From CAJWOS01 sp964502005 (GTDB lineage Bacteria > Myxococcota_A > UBA796 > UBA2385), in NCBI GenBank assembly GCA_964502005.1, contig CAZCUX010000007.1:62001-126000 (forward strand): 64,000 nt of DNA, written 5' to 3'. The notes under the pieces are model-generated. The model was not told the origin of the DNA and made no database searches. It was given only the letters and a program-made list of their open reading frames with translations. Position numbers and translations under genes: made by a program. Shown piece after piece: positions 43,179 through 52,274 of this stretch. The first letter of the stretch is position 1. Each line of letters begins with the position of its first letter.

Positions 43179-45338
43179 TTACGCTAGAGATCCCCGTAAG
43201 GAGTCGCCGGTAGTCGCGATGGTTCCGATGGGGAGGCGCACCTGGACGCGGGTGCCCCCCTCGGGACGTGACCGCGCGGTGAGGTCGCCGTGGTGTGCTT
43301 CGACCAGTCGGCGGCTGATGGGCAGGCCAAGGCCGGTGCCCGTCCTCTTGGTCGTAAAGAAGGGAATAAACAGCTTTTCGAGTGTTTCGGGCGCGAGACC
43401 GGGGCCATTGTCATCGACGGCAATCTCGAGCACGGGAATTGGCGTGCGGTCGGGGCCGGTCCATTCGCTATGTTGGAGATGGAGGTCCACGGCGCCCCCC
43501 GGTCCGACGGCCTCCACCGCGTTTCGGAGGAGATTGTGGAGCACCTGGCGAATCTTGTCGGCATCGCACATGACCCAAGGCAGATTTTCGCCGGTGTGGA
43601 TTCGAATGCGAATTGCATCTGCATTGGCGGTGTGTTGGACGAGTTGCACGACCTTTTGGGACAAGTCTACCACATCTGTGGGGGCCGCCAAAACGTTCAT
43701 CGGCCGTGCATAGTCGAGAAACTGCTCGACAACGGTTGCCAAGCGATCGGTCTCATCGACAATCACGCTCAAGAGGTCCTTGAACTCTTCGGGTTCGGGC
43801 GTCCCTTCGGTTGTCTGCAAGTATTGTGCCGCGCCCTTGATGCCCGCCAAGGGGTTCCGAATTTCGTGCGCGAGGCCCGCCGCCATGGTGCCGAGTGCGG
43901 CGAGGCGCTGCTGGTCGTGCAATGAGCGGAAGCTGTGGATGTTTTCCAAGATGACCGCAGCGCGGTCCACGACGATGCTCAGGCGCCGTACTTCGTCGTA
44001 GGTAAATCCCTCGGTCCATGCTTCGGCCTTGAGATTGAGCCAGCCGAGGAGCGAACCACCGGAGTGAATCGCGAGGGTGAGGTCTGCGTCCATCATGTCA
44101 AGCGTGCGCAGGGTCGCCGTCGCTTCTTCGTGGCCGGGAAACCGACGCTGGGTGCGCCGTTGCAGTTCGCTGCGCGCGTAGCTGCGCACGCCGCCGCGAA
44201 ACCCGTCCGTAAAGGGCGGGCCGACGATGGTTCGCACGAGGGGGCGGGTCACGGGACCTCGGCTGAGTGTAAGCACAAACGCGCCCTGCTCATGGTTCCA
44301 TAGGTACAGGCTCACCAACGGTGCCCGGCCCGAGGCTTGCAGGCGGCCCAGAAGCTCGTCTCCCAATCCGTCGAGACTAATCACGCGCGAAAGGCCCTGT
44401 TCAACCTCGTTCAGCGTACTTTCGAGCAAGCGTCCTTGCCGGTTGAACCACTCCCCGGTGATGGCTTCTAGGCGGCTCCGCAAGGGGTCGTAGACAGAGA
44501 GGAACAACGCCGAGCCGAGGAACATCTGAAATGCGATGTGGAGCGGATAGTCGGCCAAGGCTTCCGACCACGCCATCGTGACGCCAGTAGTGAGCACGAG
44601 CAAAGTGGCCGCCGCGGTGAGGGCGACCAGCCGCGCGACCACTTCGGTGAGGTCGAGCAAGCGGTGAAGCTGCACGACGTGGTGCAAAGAATAAATGCAC
44701 GCCGTACCCAACACCGCGCCGACGGGCGGCGCTGCGCCTTGGAGCGCAAAGGAGCGCTCGGAACCCATCAGCGTGCTGATATCGCTGGGCCCGCCGATGT
44801 TTCGGACCAACTGCTCGATGGTCGTGGACAAAATCGCGGCGCCCAAGAGGCCAATCAAGATGCGCAGGCGACTGCGCTCGACGGTTTGCGCGCTGCGTTG
44901 GTGAATGCGCCACAGGCGATGTCCTGACCAACCAAAGCCGCCAATCGTGGACAGCGCCAGGAGCACATCGGGAAAGGTGGAGCGCCCGAATCCGTCAAAC
45001 AGCAAGCCATCGGTGAGCAAATAAGTGGTGGTGATAACGCCAGTCCCAAACCAAAATCGGCTCACTTCGGGTTGGAGGGGTTGGTCTGCGGGACGAAAGA
45101 AGCGGTCGATGAACGTGAGCAGCGCCGGGGGAAGAAACGCGCCAGAGACGGCATAGAGCGCCCGCAAAAAGGTAAAGCCGGGCAAAAAGTGCAGAGTGAA
45201 GGAGATAAACGTGAGGGACGTCAGGAGCGCAAGGACCAAAAATGACCGATGCACGGGGTCCGCACGGTCGCGGTCCCAGGCCTGGACACCCAGCGCAGCG
45301 CAGGTGATGGCGGTAATCAGATAGATAAGGGTGTTCAT
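43179..45338 (-). CDS. Membrane histidine kinase
   Basis: The 719-aa kinase has about seven to nine N-terminal helices (1-290), as in 7TM-type sensor kinases. A GAF-like region follows (about 350-480). The HisKA domain (MAAGLAHEIRNPLAGIKGAAQYL) holds the phospho-acceptor His. The HATPase domain carries the N-box (LLRNAVEAVG), G1 (DDNGPGLAPE) and G2 (GTGLGLPIS). The GAGGAGG ribosome site precedes the ATG at 45338. No response regulator is adjacent; a lone receiver gene lies 18 kb away and an orphan pair is possible. It is tightly divergent from selA (52 bases). Confidence 0.92.
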   Translation of the reverse strand: MNTLIYLITAITCAALGVQAWDRDRADPVHRSFLVLALLTSLTFISFTLHFLPGFTFLRALYAVSGAFLPPALLTFIDRFFRPADQPLQPEVSRFWFGTGVITTTYLLTDGLLFDGFGRSTFPDVLLALSTIGGFGWSGHRLWRIHQRSAQTVERSRLRILIGLLGAAILSTTIEQLVRNIGGPSDISTLMGSERSFALQGAAPPVGAVLGTACIYSLHHVVQLHRLLDLTEVVARLVALTAAATLLVLTTGVTMAWSEALADYPLHIAFQMFLGSALFLSVYDPLRSRLEAITGEWFNRQGRLLESTLNEVEQGLSRVISLDGLGDELLGRLQASGRAPLVSLYLWNHEQGAFVLTLSRGPVTRPLVRTIVGPPFTDGFRGGVRSYARSELQRRTQRRFPGHEEATATLRTLDMMDADLTLAIHSGGSLLGWLNLKAEAWTEGFTYDEVRRLSIVVDRAAVILENIHSFRSLHDQQRLAALGTMAAGLAHEIRNPLAGIKGAAQYLQTTEGTPEPEEFKDLLSVIVDETDRLATVVEQFLDYARPMNVLAAPTDVVDLSQKVVQLVQHTANADAIRIRIHTGENLPWVMCDADKIRQVLHNLLRNAVEAVGPGGAVDLHLQHSEWTGPDRTPIPVLEIAVDDNGPGLAPETLEKLFIPFFTTKRTGTGLGLPISRRLVEAHHGDLTARSRPEGGTRVQVRLPIGTIATTGDSLRGSLA

Positions 45339-45390
45339 AGGGCCTCCTCGGGGGCCTTGGTGGGTCGCCCTGACGGCTCGGAGGTGGTGC

Positions 45391-46785
45391 GTGGCAAAAT
45401 CGGCCGTTTCTGCAACCCAAGCGGCACGTTTGGCAGACTTGCCCTCCGTGACCGCCATCCTTGGGCATCCTGCGGTGCGCGGGCAGCCACATGACTTGGT
45501 TGTGGATGTCGCGCGCGCGACGTTGGCCCACTATCGCTCTCGGCTGTTGGCGGGAGAGGACCTCGACGTATCGACGGTGGTGGATACCGTGCGGATGGAG
45601 GTGCTGGCCCGGCAAAAGGTACACCTACGGCGCGTTATCAATGCCACGGGCGTTGTGCTGCACACGAACCTGGGCCGCGCACCGCTGGCTGCTGCTGTGG
45701 CCAACGCCGTTGCGGAGGTTGCGCGTGGCTACGCAAATGTCGAGATGGAGCTCGATTCGGGAAAGCGGGGTGGGCGCCTGTCGACGATTGCGGCGTTGCT
45801 ACGACAGCTTACGGGCGCCGAAGACGCCGTGGTGGTCAATAACAACGCCGCTGCCGTGCTGCTGGCTCTGACCGCGCTCGCCCAAAACCGAGACGTCGTC
45901 GTAAGTCGCGGCGAACTGGTCGAGATTGGCGGCAGCTTTCGGGTGCCGGATGTCGTGCGGGCGGGTGGCGCGCGGTTGGTCGAAGTCGGAACGACCAACC
46001 GCACGCGCGTTTCGGACTATGCCCAAGCGACGGGGCCCAACACCGCGCTGTATTTGCGGGTGCATCCGAGCAACTTTCGAATGGAAGGCTTTACGGCCCG
46101 CGCAGACCGGGTGGGCTTGGTGGAGGCGGCACGTCGACACGGCCTTCAGGTGGTGGAGGACCTCGGAAGCGGTCTGATTGGTGCGCCTCCCGTCTTTGGC
46201 GACGTACTCCACGAGGAGCGTGTGGATGTGGCCATTTCCGACGGCGTGGACCTCGTTTGTTTTAGCGGGGACAAGTTGCTCGGCGGCCCCCAGGCAGGAA
46301 TCATTGTTGGACGCCGCGAAAGTGTGGCGGTGTTGCGGGCCCACCCGATGTATCGGGCGCTTCGTCTCGACAAGCTGGGGCTCGTCGCGTTGGAGGCGAC
46401 GCTGCGCTTGTTGTCGACGGGGCGAGCCCATGAAATTCCCGCCCAGTCCATGCTTTCGATGTCTTTGGACGAATGTCGCAGTCGGGCCCTTGCCTTGGCA
46501 GCGCAGCTTCCCGGGAGCACCATCGAAGCCGACGAAGGGTACTCCGGGGGCGGCGCGCTGGCGGCCCGCCCGCTGCCGAGCGTCGTCGTGGTTTTGCCGG
46601 ACTCCCGCGCGGAGGCATTGGCGCGTGCTCTGCGCCTCGGGACCCCCGCGGTGGTGGTGCGTGTCGCGGGTGGACGGGTCCGCCTCGATCCACGCACGCT
46701 GCTACCGGGGGATGTCGAAGGAGTTGTCGCAGCCGTCACGATGGCGCGCAATGTCCTCGCGGCGGAATCCGTGGCCGCAGGTTAG
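45391..46785 (+). CDS. selA: L-seryl-tRNA(Sec) selenium transferase
   Basis: SelA converts Ser-tRNA(Sec) to Sec-tRNA(Sec) with selenophosphate. The 464-aa product has the characteristic RRVINATGVVLHTNLGRAPL, VEIGGSFRVPDV, ELVEVGTTNRTR-like segment and the PLP Lys295 in CFSGDKLLGGPQAG, the same residue number as in E. coli SelA. The GTG at 45391 follows GGAGG and starts a normal N-terminus. The organism must therefore make selenoproteins; selB, selD and tRNA-Sec are outside this window. It heads a three-gene unit with the J/HTH fusion and the pseudouridine synthase. Confidence 0.95.
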   Translation: MAKSAVSATQAARLADLPSVTAILGHPAVRGQPHDLVVDVARATLAHYRSRLLAGEDLDVSTVVDTVRMEVLARQKVHLRRVINATGVVLHTNLGRAPLAAAVANAVAEVARGYANVEMELDSGKRGGRLSTIAALLRQLTGAEDAVVVNNNAAAVLLALTALAQNRDVVVSRGELVEIGGSFRVPDVVRAGGARLVEVGTTNRTRVSDYAQATGPNTALYLRVHPSNFRMEGFTARADRVGLVEAARRHGLQVVEDLGSGLIGAPPVFGDVLHEERVDVAISDGVDLVCFSGDKLLGGPQAGIIVGRRESVAVLRAHPMYRALRLDKLGLVALEATLRLLSTGRAHEIPAQSMLSMSLDECRSRALALAAQLPGSTIEADEGYSGGGALAARPLPSVVVVLPDSRAEALARALRLGTPAVVVRVAGGRVRLDPRTLLPGDVEGVVAAVTMARNVLAAESVAAG

Positions 46786-46793
46786 GGGAAAGA

Positions 46794-47945
46794 ATGTCAC
46801 AAGGTTTTTATGAGTTGTTGGGTGTAGAGCCCGACGCATCGGAAGCGCGCATTCGGCAGGCCTACCAAGCGCGGTTGGCCCAGCTTGTGCGGCGTCTTCG
46901 CACGGCACGCCAACAAGGCGCCGACGTCACGATTCTCGAGGCCCAAGAGCGGTCGCTGCGAGAGGCCCGTGAGGTTTTGGCGACCCCTGCTCGGCGCTGG
47001 CGGTACGATGCGTTCCGAAAGGCCGCCGACAATGGCATGCCCGAGAGCGCCGGCGACCTTTGGGAAGCGGTGCGCGCGTCGCTGGTGAACCCGGAGGTCT
47101 CCTTGGCGTTGGCGGTGCTGCAGTCGCTCACCGACCTCCCCGTCGGCCAGCCTGTACCTCCGCCGCCGGAGCCCGTGCGCGTCCAGCGCGTCGCGGCCGA
47201 AGCTCCCGCGCCGAAGGTCGTCGCTCCGGTCGACCCCGACCCGGACCGGCCTACGCTCGTGCCGGCAACGGATCCGGGCATCGAAATTTCGCTAACGGAC
47301 GACGAGCTTCGCTGGCTCGACCATCCCGACACACCCGCGCCGGTTCGCTCGGTTCCGCTGAACATTCACGAGCTCCCGGCGCCTGCCGCGACGTTTCACC
47401 TCGACGGCCCCGCATCCGCCGAGGTCGACGCCGACCCTTGGAGCGAAGACGGCGACCACTTCGTCGATGACGACTTTGCCGATGAGTTCAGCGAAGACGA
47501 CATCGACGAGGACCCCCCGTCCCGCGACCGCGGCACGTCCGACAGTCCATCTCGCCCTGGCCTCGGGTTTTTGTCGCGCTTTGCGATTCCCAAAGTCGCG
47601 GGCTGGCTCGATGATGGCGAGAGCGAAGACGAGCCGCTCCCCGCGCCGGCACCCTCGCAGCCCACCGCCCGCGATCCGATTCACGCGGCCCAAATTCGGT
47701 TTGGCCTCAGTGGCGCCTTCTTGCGTGCGGTGCGCGAACACAAGGGCATGTCCCTCGATGATGTGTCCCGCGCCACGCGCATCTCCACGCGCTACCTCGA
47801 CGCCCTCGAAAGCGACTCCTTTGACCGCTTGCCATCCGTCACATTTGTAAAGGGCTACATCAAGCAGGTGGCCGAACACCTGGGCGTCGTCGACAGCGGC
47901 ATCATTGAAGCCTACATGGCCGCTTATAAGCAAGCGCGCAGTTGA
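46794..47945 (+). CDS. J-like domain fused to RodZ-type HTH
   Basis: The 383-aa product starts with a J-like domain (YELLGVEPDASEARIRQAY) but lacks the HPD motif needed to stimulate DnaK ATPase: LAQLVRRLRTARQ occupies the position. A long Pro/Asp-rich disordered linker follows (about 110-290). The last 75 residues are a RodZ/HTH_25-type helix-turn-helix (FLRAVREHKGMSLDDVSRATRISTRYLDALES). There is no membrane helix after it, unlike RodZ. The ribosome site AGGGGAAAG precedes the ATG at 46794, nine bases after selA. It is probably a cytoplasmic adaptor or regulator; the function is unknown. Confidence 0.8.
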   Translation: MSQGFYELLGVEPDASEARIRQAYQARLAQLVRRLRTARQQGADVTILEAQERSLREAREVLATPARRWRYDAFRKAADNGMPESAGDLWEAVRASLVNPEVSLALAVLQSLTDLPVGQPVPPPPEPVRVQRVAAEAPAPKVVAPVDPDPDRPTLVPATDPGIEISLTDDELRWLDHPDTPAPVRSVPLNIHELPAPAATFHLDGPASAEVDADPWSEDGDHFVDDDFADEFSEDDIDEDPPSRDRGTSDSPSRPGLGFLSRFAIPKVAGWLDDGESEDEPLPAPAPSQPTARDPIHAAQIRFGLSGAFLRAVREHKGMSLDDVSRATRISTRYLDALESDSFDRLPSVTFVKGYIKQVAEHLGVVDSGIIEAYMAAYKQARS

Positions 47946-47952
47946 GGTCGGT

Positions 47953-49008
47953 ATGACCGCAGAGGACGCCCGCCATGTGGTGCGCTTGGTGGACGGTGGC
48001 CGTCTCGATGCCGTGCTTGCCACTGCGCTCGACATCAGCCGCAGCCGGCTCCAAGCCTTGATTGAGGGCGGTCACGTCACCGTCGATGGGCAAGTGCTCA
48101 CCCGCACCCGCCACAAAGTTGTGGGGGGTGAAAAGGTCGTGGTGGTGGTGCCTGCGCCGCCATCTTGCGACCTCGTGGCCCAGGACCTCGGGGTGCCCGT
48201 GCTCCATATGGACGACGCGGTCGTGGTGGTCGATAAGCCGGCCGATATGGTGGTCCACCCCGCAAAAGGGCACCTGGACGGCACTCTGGTCAATGCGCTT
48301 CTGCATCTGATCCACACCGCGCGGGTGGAGGAGGGCGCATTTCCGACGCCCCCTACGCGGCCTGGCGTTGTGCACCGATTGGACCGGGGCACCAGCGGGT
48401 TGTTGGTCGTTGCGCGCACGCCGGATGCGCTCACGCACTTGTCCCGGCAGTTTGCGGCGCGCACGGTCGAGCGCCGGTACGCGGCCCTCGTCTGGGGGCG
48501 CCCGAAAACGCCCACTGGCTCGGTCGATGCGCCGATTGGTCGCCATGACACCGACCGGCAGCGCCAAGCGGTGCAAGAAGACGGCAAGCCTGCGGTCACC
48601 CATTGGGAAGTGCTCGGGGAGGTGCCGTATGTCGGTGCGTCCGAGGCGCGGTCGGGTGTGTTGAGCTTGGTGCAGTGCCGTTTGGAGACCGGGCGCATGC
48701 ACCAGATTCGCGTACACATGCACCATATCGGCCTTCCGCTCGTGGGCGACCCCTTGTATGGACGGAAGCGCCCGCTCCCAGCGTCCTTGCGCGACATCCT
48801 CGGAAGCGTCGACCATCAGCTTCTTCACGCGGGTCGCTTGGGCTTCGACCACCCGTCGGGAGAGCGCCTGCGGTTCCAGCGTCCGCCGCCGGCCGACTTT
48901 CAGGCCGTGCTCGCCGCGCTCGGGCTTCCGATTCCGTTTGAGGGCCCTCTCCCAGACGCGTCGGCGCCGCTTCTCCGCAAATCGAAGCGTCCACTTCGGA
49001 AGGCGTGA
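47953..49008 (+). CDS. RluA/RluD-family pseudouridine synthase
   Basis: The 351-aa product has an N-terminal S4 RNA-binding domain (RLDAVLATALDISRSRLQALIEGGHVTVDG). The catalytic domain follows, with HRLDRGTSGLLVVART around Asp144, then the RYAALVWG and LETGRMHQIRVHMHHIGLPLVGDP motifs. Such enzymes isomerise uridine in 23S rRNA; RluD modifies helix 69. The site specificity cannot be read from the sequence. It starts seven bases after the J/HTH gene, with a GAGG ribosome site. Confidence 0.92.
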   Translation: MTAEDARHVVRLVDGGRLDAVLATALDISRSRLQALIEGGHVTVDGQVLTRTRHKVVGGEKVVVVVPAPPSCDLVAQDLGVPVLHMDDAVVVVDKPADMVVHPAKGHLDGTLVNALLHLIHTARVEEGAFPTPPTRPGVVHRLDRGTSGLLVVARTPDALTHLSRQFAARTVERRYAALVWGRPKTPTGSVDAPIGRHDTDRQRQAVQEDGKPAVTHWEVLGEVPYVGASEARSGVLSLVQCRLETGRMHQIRVHMHHIGLPLVGDPLYGRKRPLPASLRDILGSVDHQLLHAGRLGFDHPSGERLRFQRPPPADFQAVLAALGLPIPFEGPLPDASAPLLRKSKRPLRKA

Positions 49009-49087
49009 AATCGCGCACCGCAGGCGGGCGATAGCCGCAGGCCCCCATTGGCCAGTGTCTCACTTCTCAAAAGACCACGCTGGCCCC

Positions 49088-49116
49088 AAAAAAAAACACC
49101 CCGTCCGAAGACGGGG
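49088..49116 (-). terminator. Intrinsic terminator with UUCG tetraloop
   Basis: On the minus strand, CCCCGTC-TTCG-GACGGGG forms a 7-bp GC stem with the extra-stable tetraloop, followed after two bases by nine T. It is 44 bases beyond the stop of the lipoprotein gene (49160-50200) and terminates it. It may also help stop the rluD-type transcript coming from the other side. Confidence 0.92.
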
Positions 49117-49159
49117 CGTCGAGACGGATGCAAGCGCACCCGTCACGGGAGCCGCTGGC

Positions 49160-50200
49160 TCACTCGCACATGCCGAGGTTGCGGTCGTCGCAGGTGGACG
49201 TAGCGCAGCTCGGGTGGCATTCGGTTTCGTCGACGCAGGACAACGTGGTGCCGGTGGTGTCGGCGGTGATCTGGTCGGCGAGAACTTCGGCGCAGTAGGG
49301 CTGGCCGTCGCTTGCGCAGGCATCGCAGGTGACGCCGAAGCCGGCGAGGGCGCCGCAGATCTGGTCGGGGTCGGACATGCCGAGGAGGGGCTCGATGACC
49401 GGGCCGAGGACGCGTGCGTCAAGCTCGCCGGAGAGCACACCACCACCGAAGTAGCTGCAGTCAGGGGCGAAGGCGCCGCTGATGTTGAGCTGGGAGATTT
49501 CGACGGTGACGCCAGCGACGGTGAGCGAGGTGTCAGCGGGGCCGACGTTGAACGCGGGGTCGTCGAAGGAGGCGGTGGGGAAGGGGATGGTGGGCGAGCA
49601 GTAGTCCTGGCCAGCGCCAGCACCGTTGGACAACGCGCCGATCATCTCCAGGGAGGTGTCGACCTGGGCGGTCACGCCGACGAGGATGTCGTCTTCGAGC
49701 GAGCCGAGGAGGAGGTCAGCCACGCCAACGGGCTTGAGGAACCGAGCGGACGCAAGGTCGACGCGGAAGCTCTTGCCGGTGATGTCGCACTGGAGGGGAG
49801 TGCCGAGCTCGCTGGTGGCGAAGCCGATGGAGCCGCCGCCTTCACCGCCGCAGGTGGTGATGGTGAGGGTGTACTGGGTGCTCGGCGCGAAGGGTGCGTC
49901 GGGCGTGAAGTACGCCACGAGGCCATCTTCGCTGAACGAGGTAGAGCCTGCAACGGCAGCGCCGGAGCCGTCGGCCACGTCGATCACTGCGGTGGAGTCG
50001 GCTTCGGAGAGCGCGACTTCCAGCGCCGACATGTAGTACCAGTCGGTGGTGCCATCGGCGGGGTTTTCGTTTTGGAAGGTGACGGTACACTCGTTGTTGT
50101 TAGGGCCGTCATCGCCGCCGGTGGTGCCGGTGCCGCCACCCTTGTCGCCGCCGCAAGCGATGAGCGAGAGCGTAGCCAAGGTCATGAAAATGCGTGCCAT
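49160..50200 (-). CDS. Lipoprotein with Ig-like (SbsA-type) N-terminal domain
   Basis: The 346-aa product starts at ATG 50200 with GGAGGAG upstream and has a short lipoprotein signal (TLATLSLIAC). A Gly/Thr-rich linker leads to a beta domain with DGLVAYFTPDAPFAPSTQYTLTIT, typical of Ig-like SbsA domains. The C-terminal part is Cys-rich (about 12 Cys), probably disulfide-bonded. I do not recognise an exact family. It is monocistronic, with its own strong terminator. Confidence 0.8.
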   Translation of the reverse strand: MARIFMTLATLSLIACGGDKGGGTGTTGGDDGPNNNECTVTFQNENPADGTTDWYYMSALEVALSEADSTAVIDVADGSGAAVAGSTSFSEDGLVAYFTPDAPFAPSTQYTLTITTCGGEGGGSIGFATSELGTPLQCDITGKSFRVDLASARFLKPVGVADLLLGSLEDDILVGVTAQVDTSLEMIGALSNGAGAGQDYCSPTIPFPTASFDDPAFNVGPADTSLTVAGVTVEISQLNISGAFAPDCSYFGGGVLSGELDARVLGPVIEPLLGMSDPDQICGALAGFGVTCDACASDGQPYCAEVLADQITADTTGTTLSCVDETECHPSCATSTCDDRNLGMCE

Positions 50201-50387
50201 GGGGTTCTCCTCCGTCAGGGCCGGTTGGTCCGGCATCTTCTTTCGTATCCGGGTTTGCTGGAGTAAGGCAGCACATTTGTGTGCCCCAATCCGGAACCCG
50301 CGCACCGTACTCGTCCCTTCCATGACTGTCAACGACCAAGGGGAGGTCTCGTTGGGTTGAACCCGTTTCTCTGACAACCTTGCGCGT

Positions 50388-50660
50388 TCAGGGCGTACGC
50401 TTTGCCACCGGCTGCTTGTCGAGGCGCGCGCCAATCTCTGCGACCAAGGTGTCGAGAAGCTGCTGCTCGTCGTTGTCCAGATTGCCCTGCGTCTTCGCTT
50501 GCAGCAAGCGCAAGAGGTCGAGGTTGTAGCGGGCGAGCGCGGGGTGGACCGTAGCGTCGGGGGGACCTGTGACGTCGCCCATTGCGACAAACGCGGACTG
50601 GCCAATGCTTACGATAAAGTGGGTGAAGGTGCAGGGGACATTTGACGATTGTGTACTCAT
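50388..50660 (-). CDS. DUF1844 protein
   Basis: The 90-aa product matches DUF1844. It has FTHFIVSIGQSAFVAMGDV, then HPALARYNLDLLRLLQAKTQGNLDNDEQQLLDTLVAEI, the usual dense helix with the T-x-GNL-x3-E motif. The function is unknown; the family is widespread in Deltaproteobacteria and Acidobacteria. The ATG at 50660 has GAGGAAT upstream. It sits 61 bases downstream of the DegP-like gene on the same strand and is likely cotranscribed. Confidence 0.8.
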   Translation of the reverse strand: MSTQSSNVPCTFTHFIVSIGQSAFVAMGDVTGPPDATVHPALARYNLDLLRLLQAKTQGNLDNDEQQLLDTLVAEIGARLDKQPVAKRTP

Positions 50661-50721
50661 GAGATTCCTCGGGGATGCGGGGAGAAGGGGGGAGAAAGCA
50701 GACTTCGAGCCGGTTTGGCGC

Positions 50722-52137
50722 TCAAATCGGCGCGGAAATTGACGCAACAATGTCGCGTCGTTGAATGAGAAACAGCGCCGAGCCACGATGGCCGCTTTTG
50801 ATGTGGGCCAGGGTCTTTCGGAGGGTCGTGGAGTCCTTCGTGGGTGTGCCGTTGACGGCCAAGATGCGGTCGCCAGCCTGCAAGCCGCGACGGGCCATTG
50901 CGCCATTGGGATCGAGGCTTTGGAGGGATACGGCGCGCCCATCGGGGCTGTCGATGATGCGGACCCCAAGCACATCCGCGAGGACGCGGTCGACCACTGC
51001 GCTGGGGAGGTTGATGGGCGTTACCTGCTGTGCAAAACCAGCACCACGGCGCAATCCTTCGACGGATACGGTGTGCTCGGGTGCGAAGGCGGCCAAGTGA
51101 GCGTTGAGGTCGGAGCGGCCGTTGATTTCCCGGCCGTCGACCTTCAGCAGGATGTCGCCCACCTGAAGACCTGCGCGCTGGGCCGGGCTTTCCGGGAAGA
51201 CGCGGGAGACTTGCACGGCGATGCGTCGGCCGTCGGTGGTGCGAAGGGCGACGTCGTCGAGGTCGACGCCCAGCCAAGGAATCTGCACGGTGCCGTATTG
51301 AATGAGGTCGCGGGCGACTTTGACCGCACGGTCGACGGGGATAGCGAAGCCGATTCCTTCGGCGTCTGGGCGAATGGCGGTGTTGATGCCGATGAGCCGG
51401 CCCGTCACATCGAGGAGGGGACCGCCCGAGTTTCCGGGGTTGATGCTCGCATCGGTTTGGATGAAGTCTTGGTAGACGTGCTCGTCGGTTTTGATGGAGC
51501 GTGAGACCGCGCTCACCACGCCGGTTGTGACGGTGTGGCCCAGGCCGAAGGGGTTGCCGATAGCGATCACAGGCTCGCCCAGCAAGAGCTGGTGGGAGGA
51601 GCCCACATCGACGGAGGTGAGGGGTTGGTCGATGGACGCGGCGGGAATTCGCAGCACGGCTAGGTCGAGCTCGGGTGCGGTGCCGACGAGGTCGACGGCG
51701 ACGGTGCTGCCTGTGGCAAAGCTGGCCAAGATGCGCGTGGCGCCTGCAATCACATGGTTATTGGTGAGGATGACCCCGTCGGCGGAGATGACGACTCCCG
51801 AACCTTCGCTCGACTCCGTGCGCCGGGTGCCGAAGAAGGGGTCGGTGCGGGCAACTTCGGTAGTGATGGACACCACGGCGGGCGCGACCTTTTCGACGGC
51901 GCGCACGACGGGCGTGCGGCGGAGGTCTTCTTCGGCGCGGGACACCCGGCTGGGCGCCTCTACAACCGGGCTGGCGGCCTCCGTGCGCGGGGCCTCCTGC
52001 ACCCTCGGGCCCGACCCGACGAGCGCCACCAGCGCCCATGCAGCGCCCGCGCCGGCCACAAACGAAGGCCATCGCGACACGCGCCATCGTTTGCGGCGCG
52101 AACCGGAGGTGTCGGGGGATAACGAACGTGGGCCCAT
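50722..52137 (-). CDS. DegP/HtrA-like periplasmic serine protease
   Basis: The 471-aa product has an N-terminal membrane helix (SFVAGAGAAWALVALVG), so it is membrane-anchored or secreted. The trypsin-like triad is His in ILTNNHVIAG, Asp in LDLAVLRIP and Ser in INPGNSGGPLLD. Two PDZ domains follow (about 280-365 and 380-465), with AGLQVGDILLKVDG and RGLQAGDRILAVNG. HtrA proteases degrade or refold damaged envelope proteins. The ATG at 52137 was preferred over an upstream TTG. It is divergent from the BamD-like gene. Confidence 0.93.
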   Translation of the reverse strand: MGPRSLSPDTSGSRRKRWRVSRWPSFVAGAGAAWALVALVGSGPRVQEAPRTEAASPVVEAPSRVSRAEEDLRRTPVVRAVEKVAPAVVSITTEVARTDPFFGTRRTESSEGSGVVISADGVILTNNHVIAGATRILASFATGSTVAVDLVGTAPELDLAVLRIPAASIDQPLTSVDVGSSHQLLLGEPVIAIGNPFGLGHTVTTGVVSAVSRSIKTDEHVYQDFIQTDASINPGNSGGPLLDVTGRLIGINTAIRPDAEGIGFAIPVDRAVKVARDLIQYGTVQIPWLGVDLDDVALRTTDGRRIAVQVSRVFPESPAQRAGLQVGDILLKVDGREINGRSDLNAHLAAFAPEHTVSVEGLRRGAGFAQQVTPINLPSAVVDRVLADVLGVRIIDSPDGRAVSLQSLDPNGAMARRGLQAGDRILAVNGTPTKDSTTLRKTLAHIKSGHRGSALFLIQRRDIVASISAPI

Positions 52138-52274
52138 GGGTCTGACCTGCGGCGTTGCCAGTCCGTGTCCTGTAAACGCGCGCAAGCGACCGGCAACTGT
52201 ACCGATGGACTCTTCTGCAACATCGCGCTACGCGGGAGGGCGTCTGGAATCTTGGGCGCGGAGGACGTCGGCGG

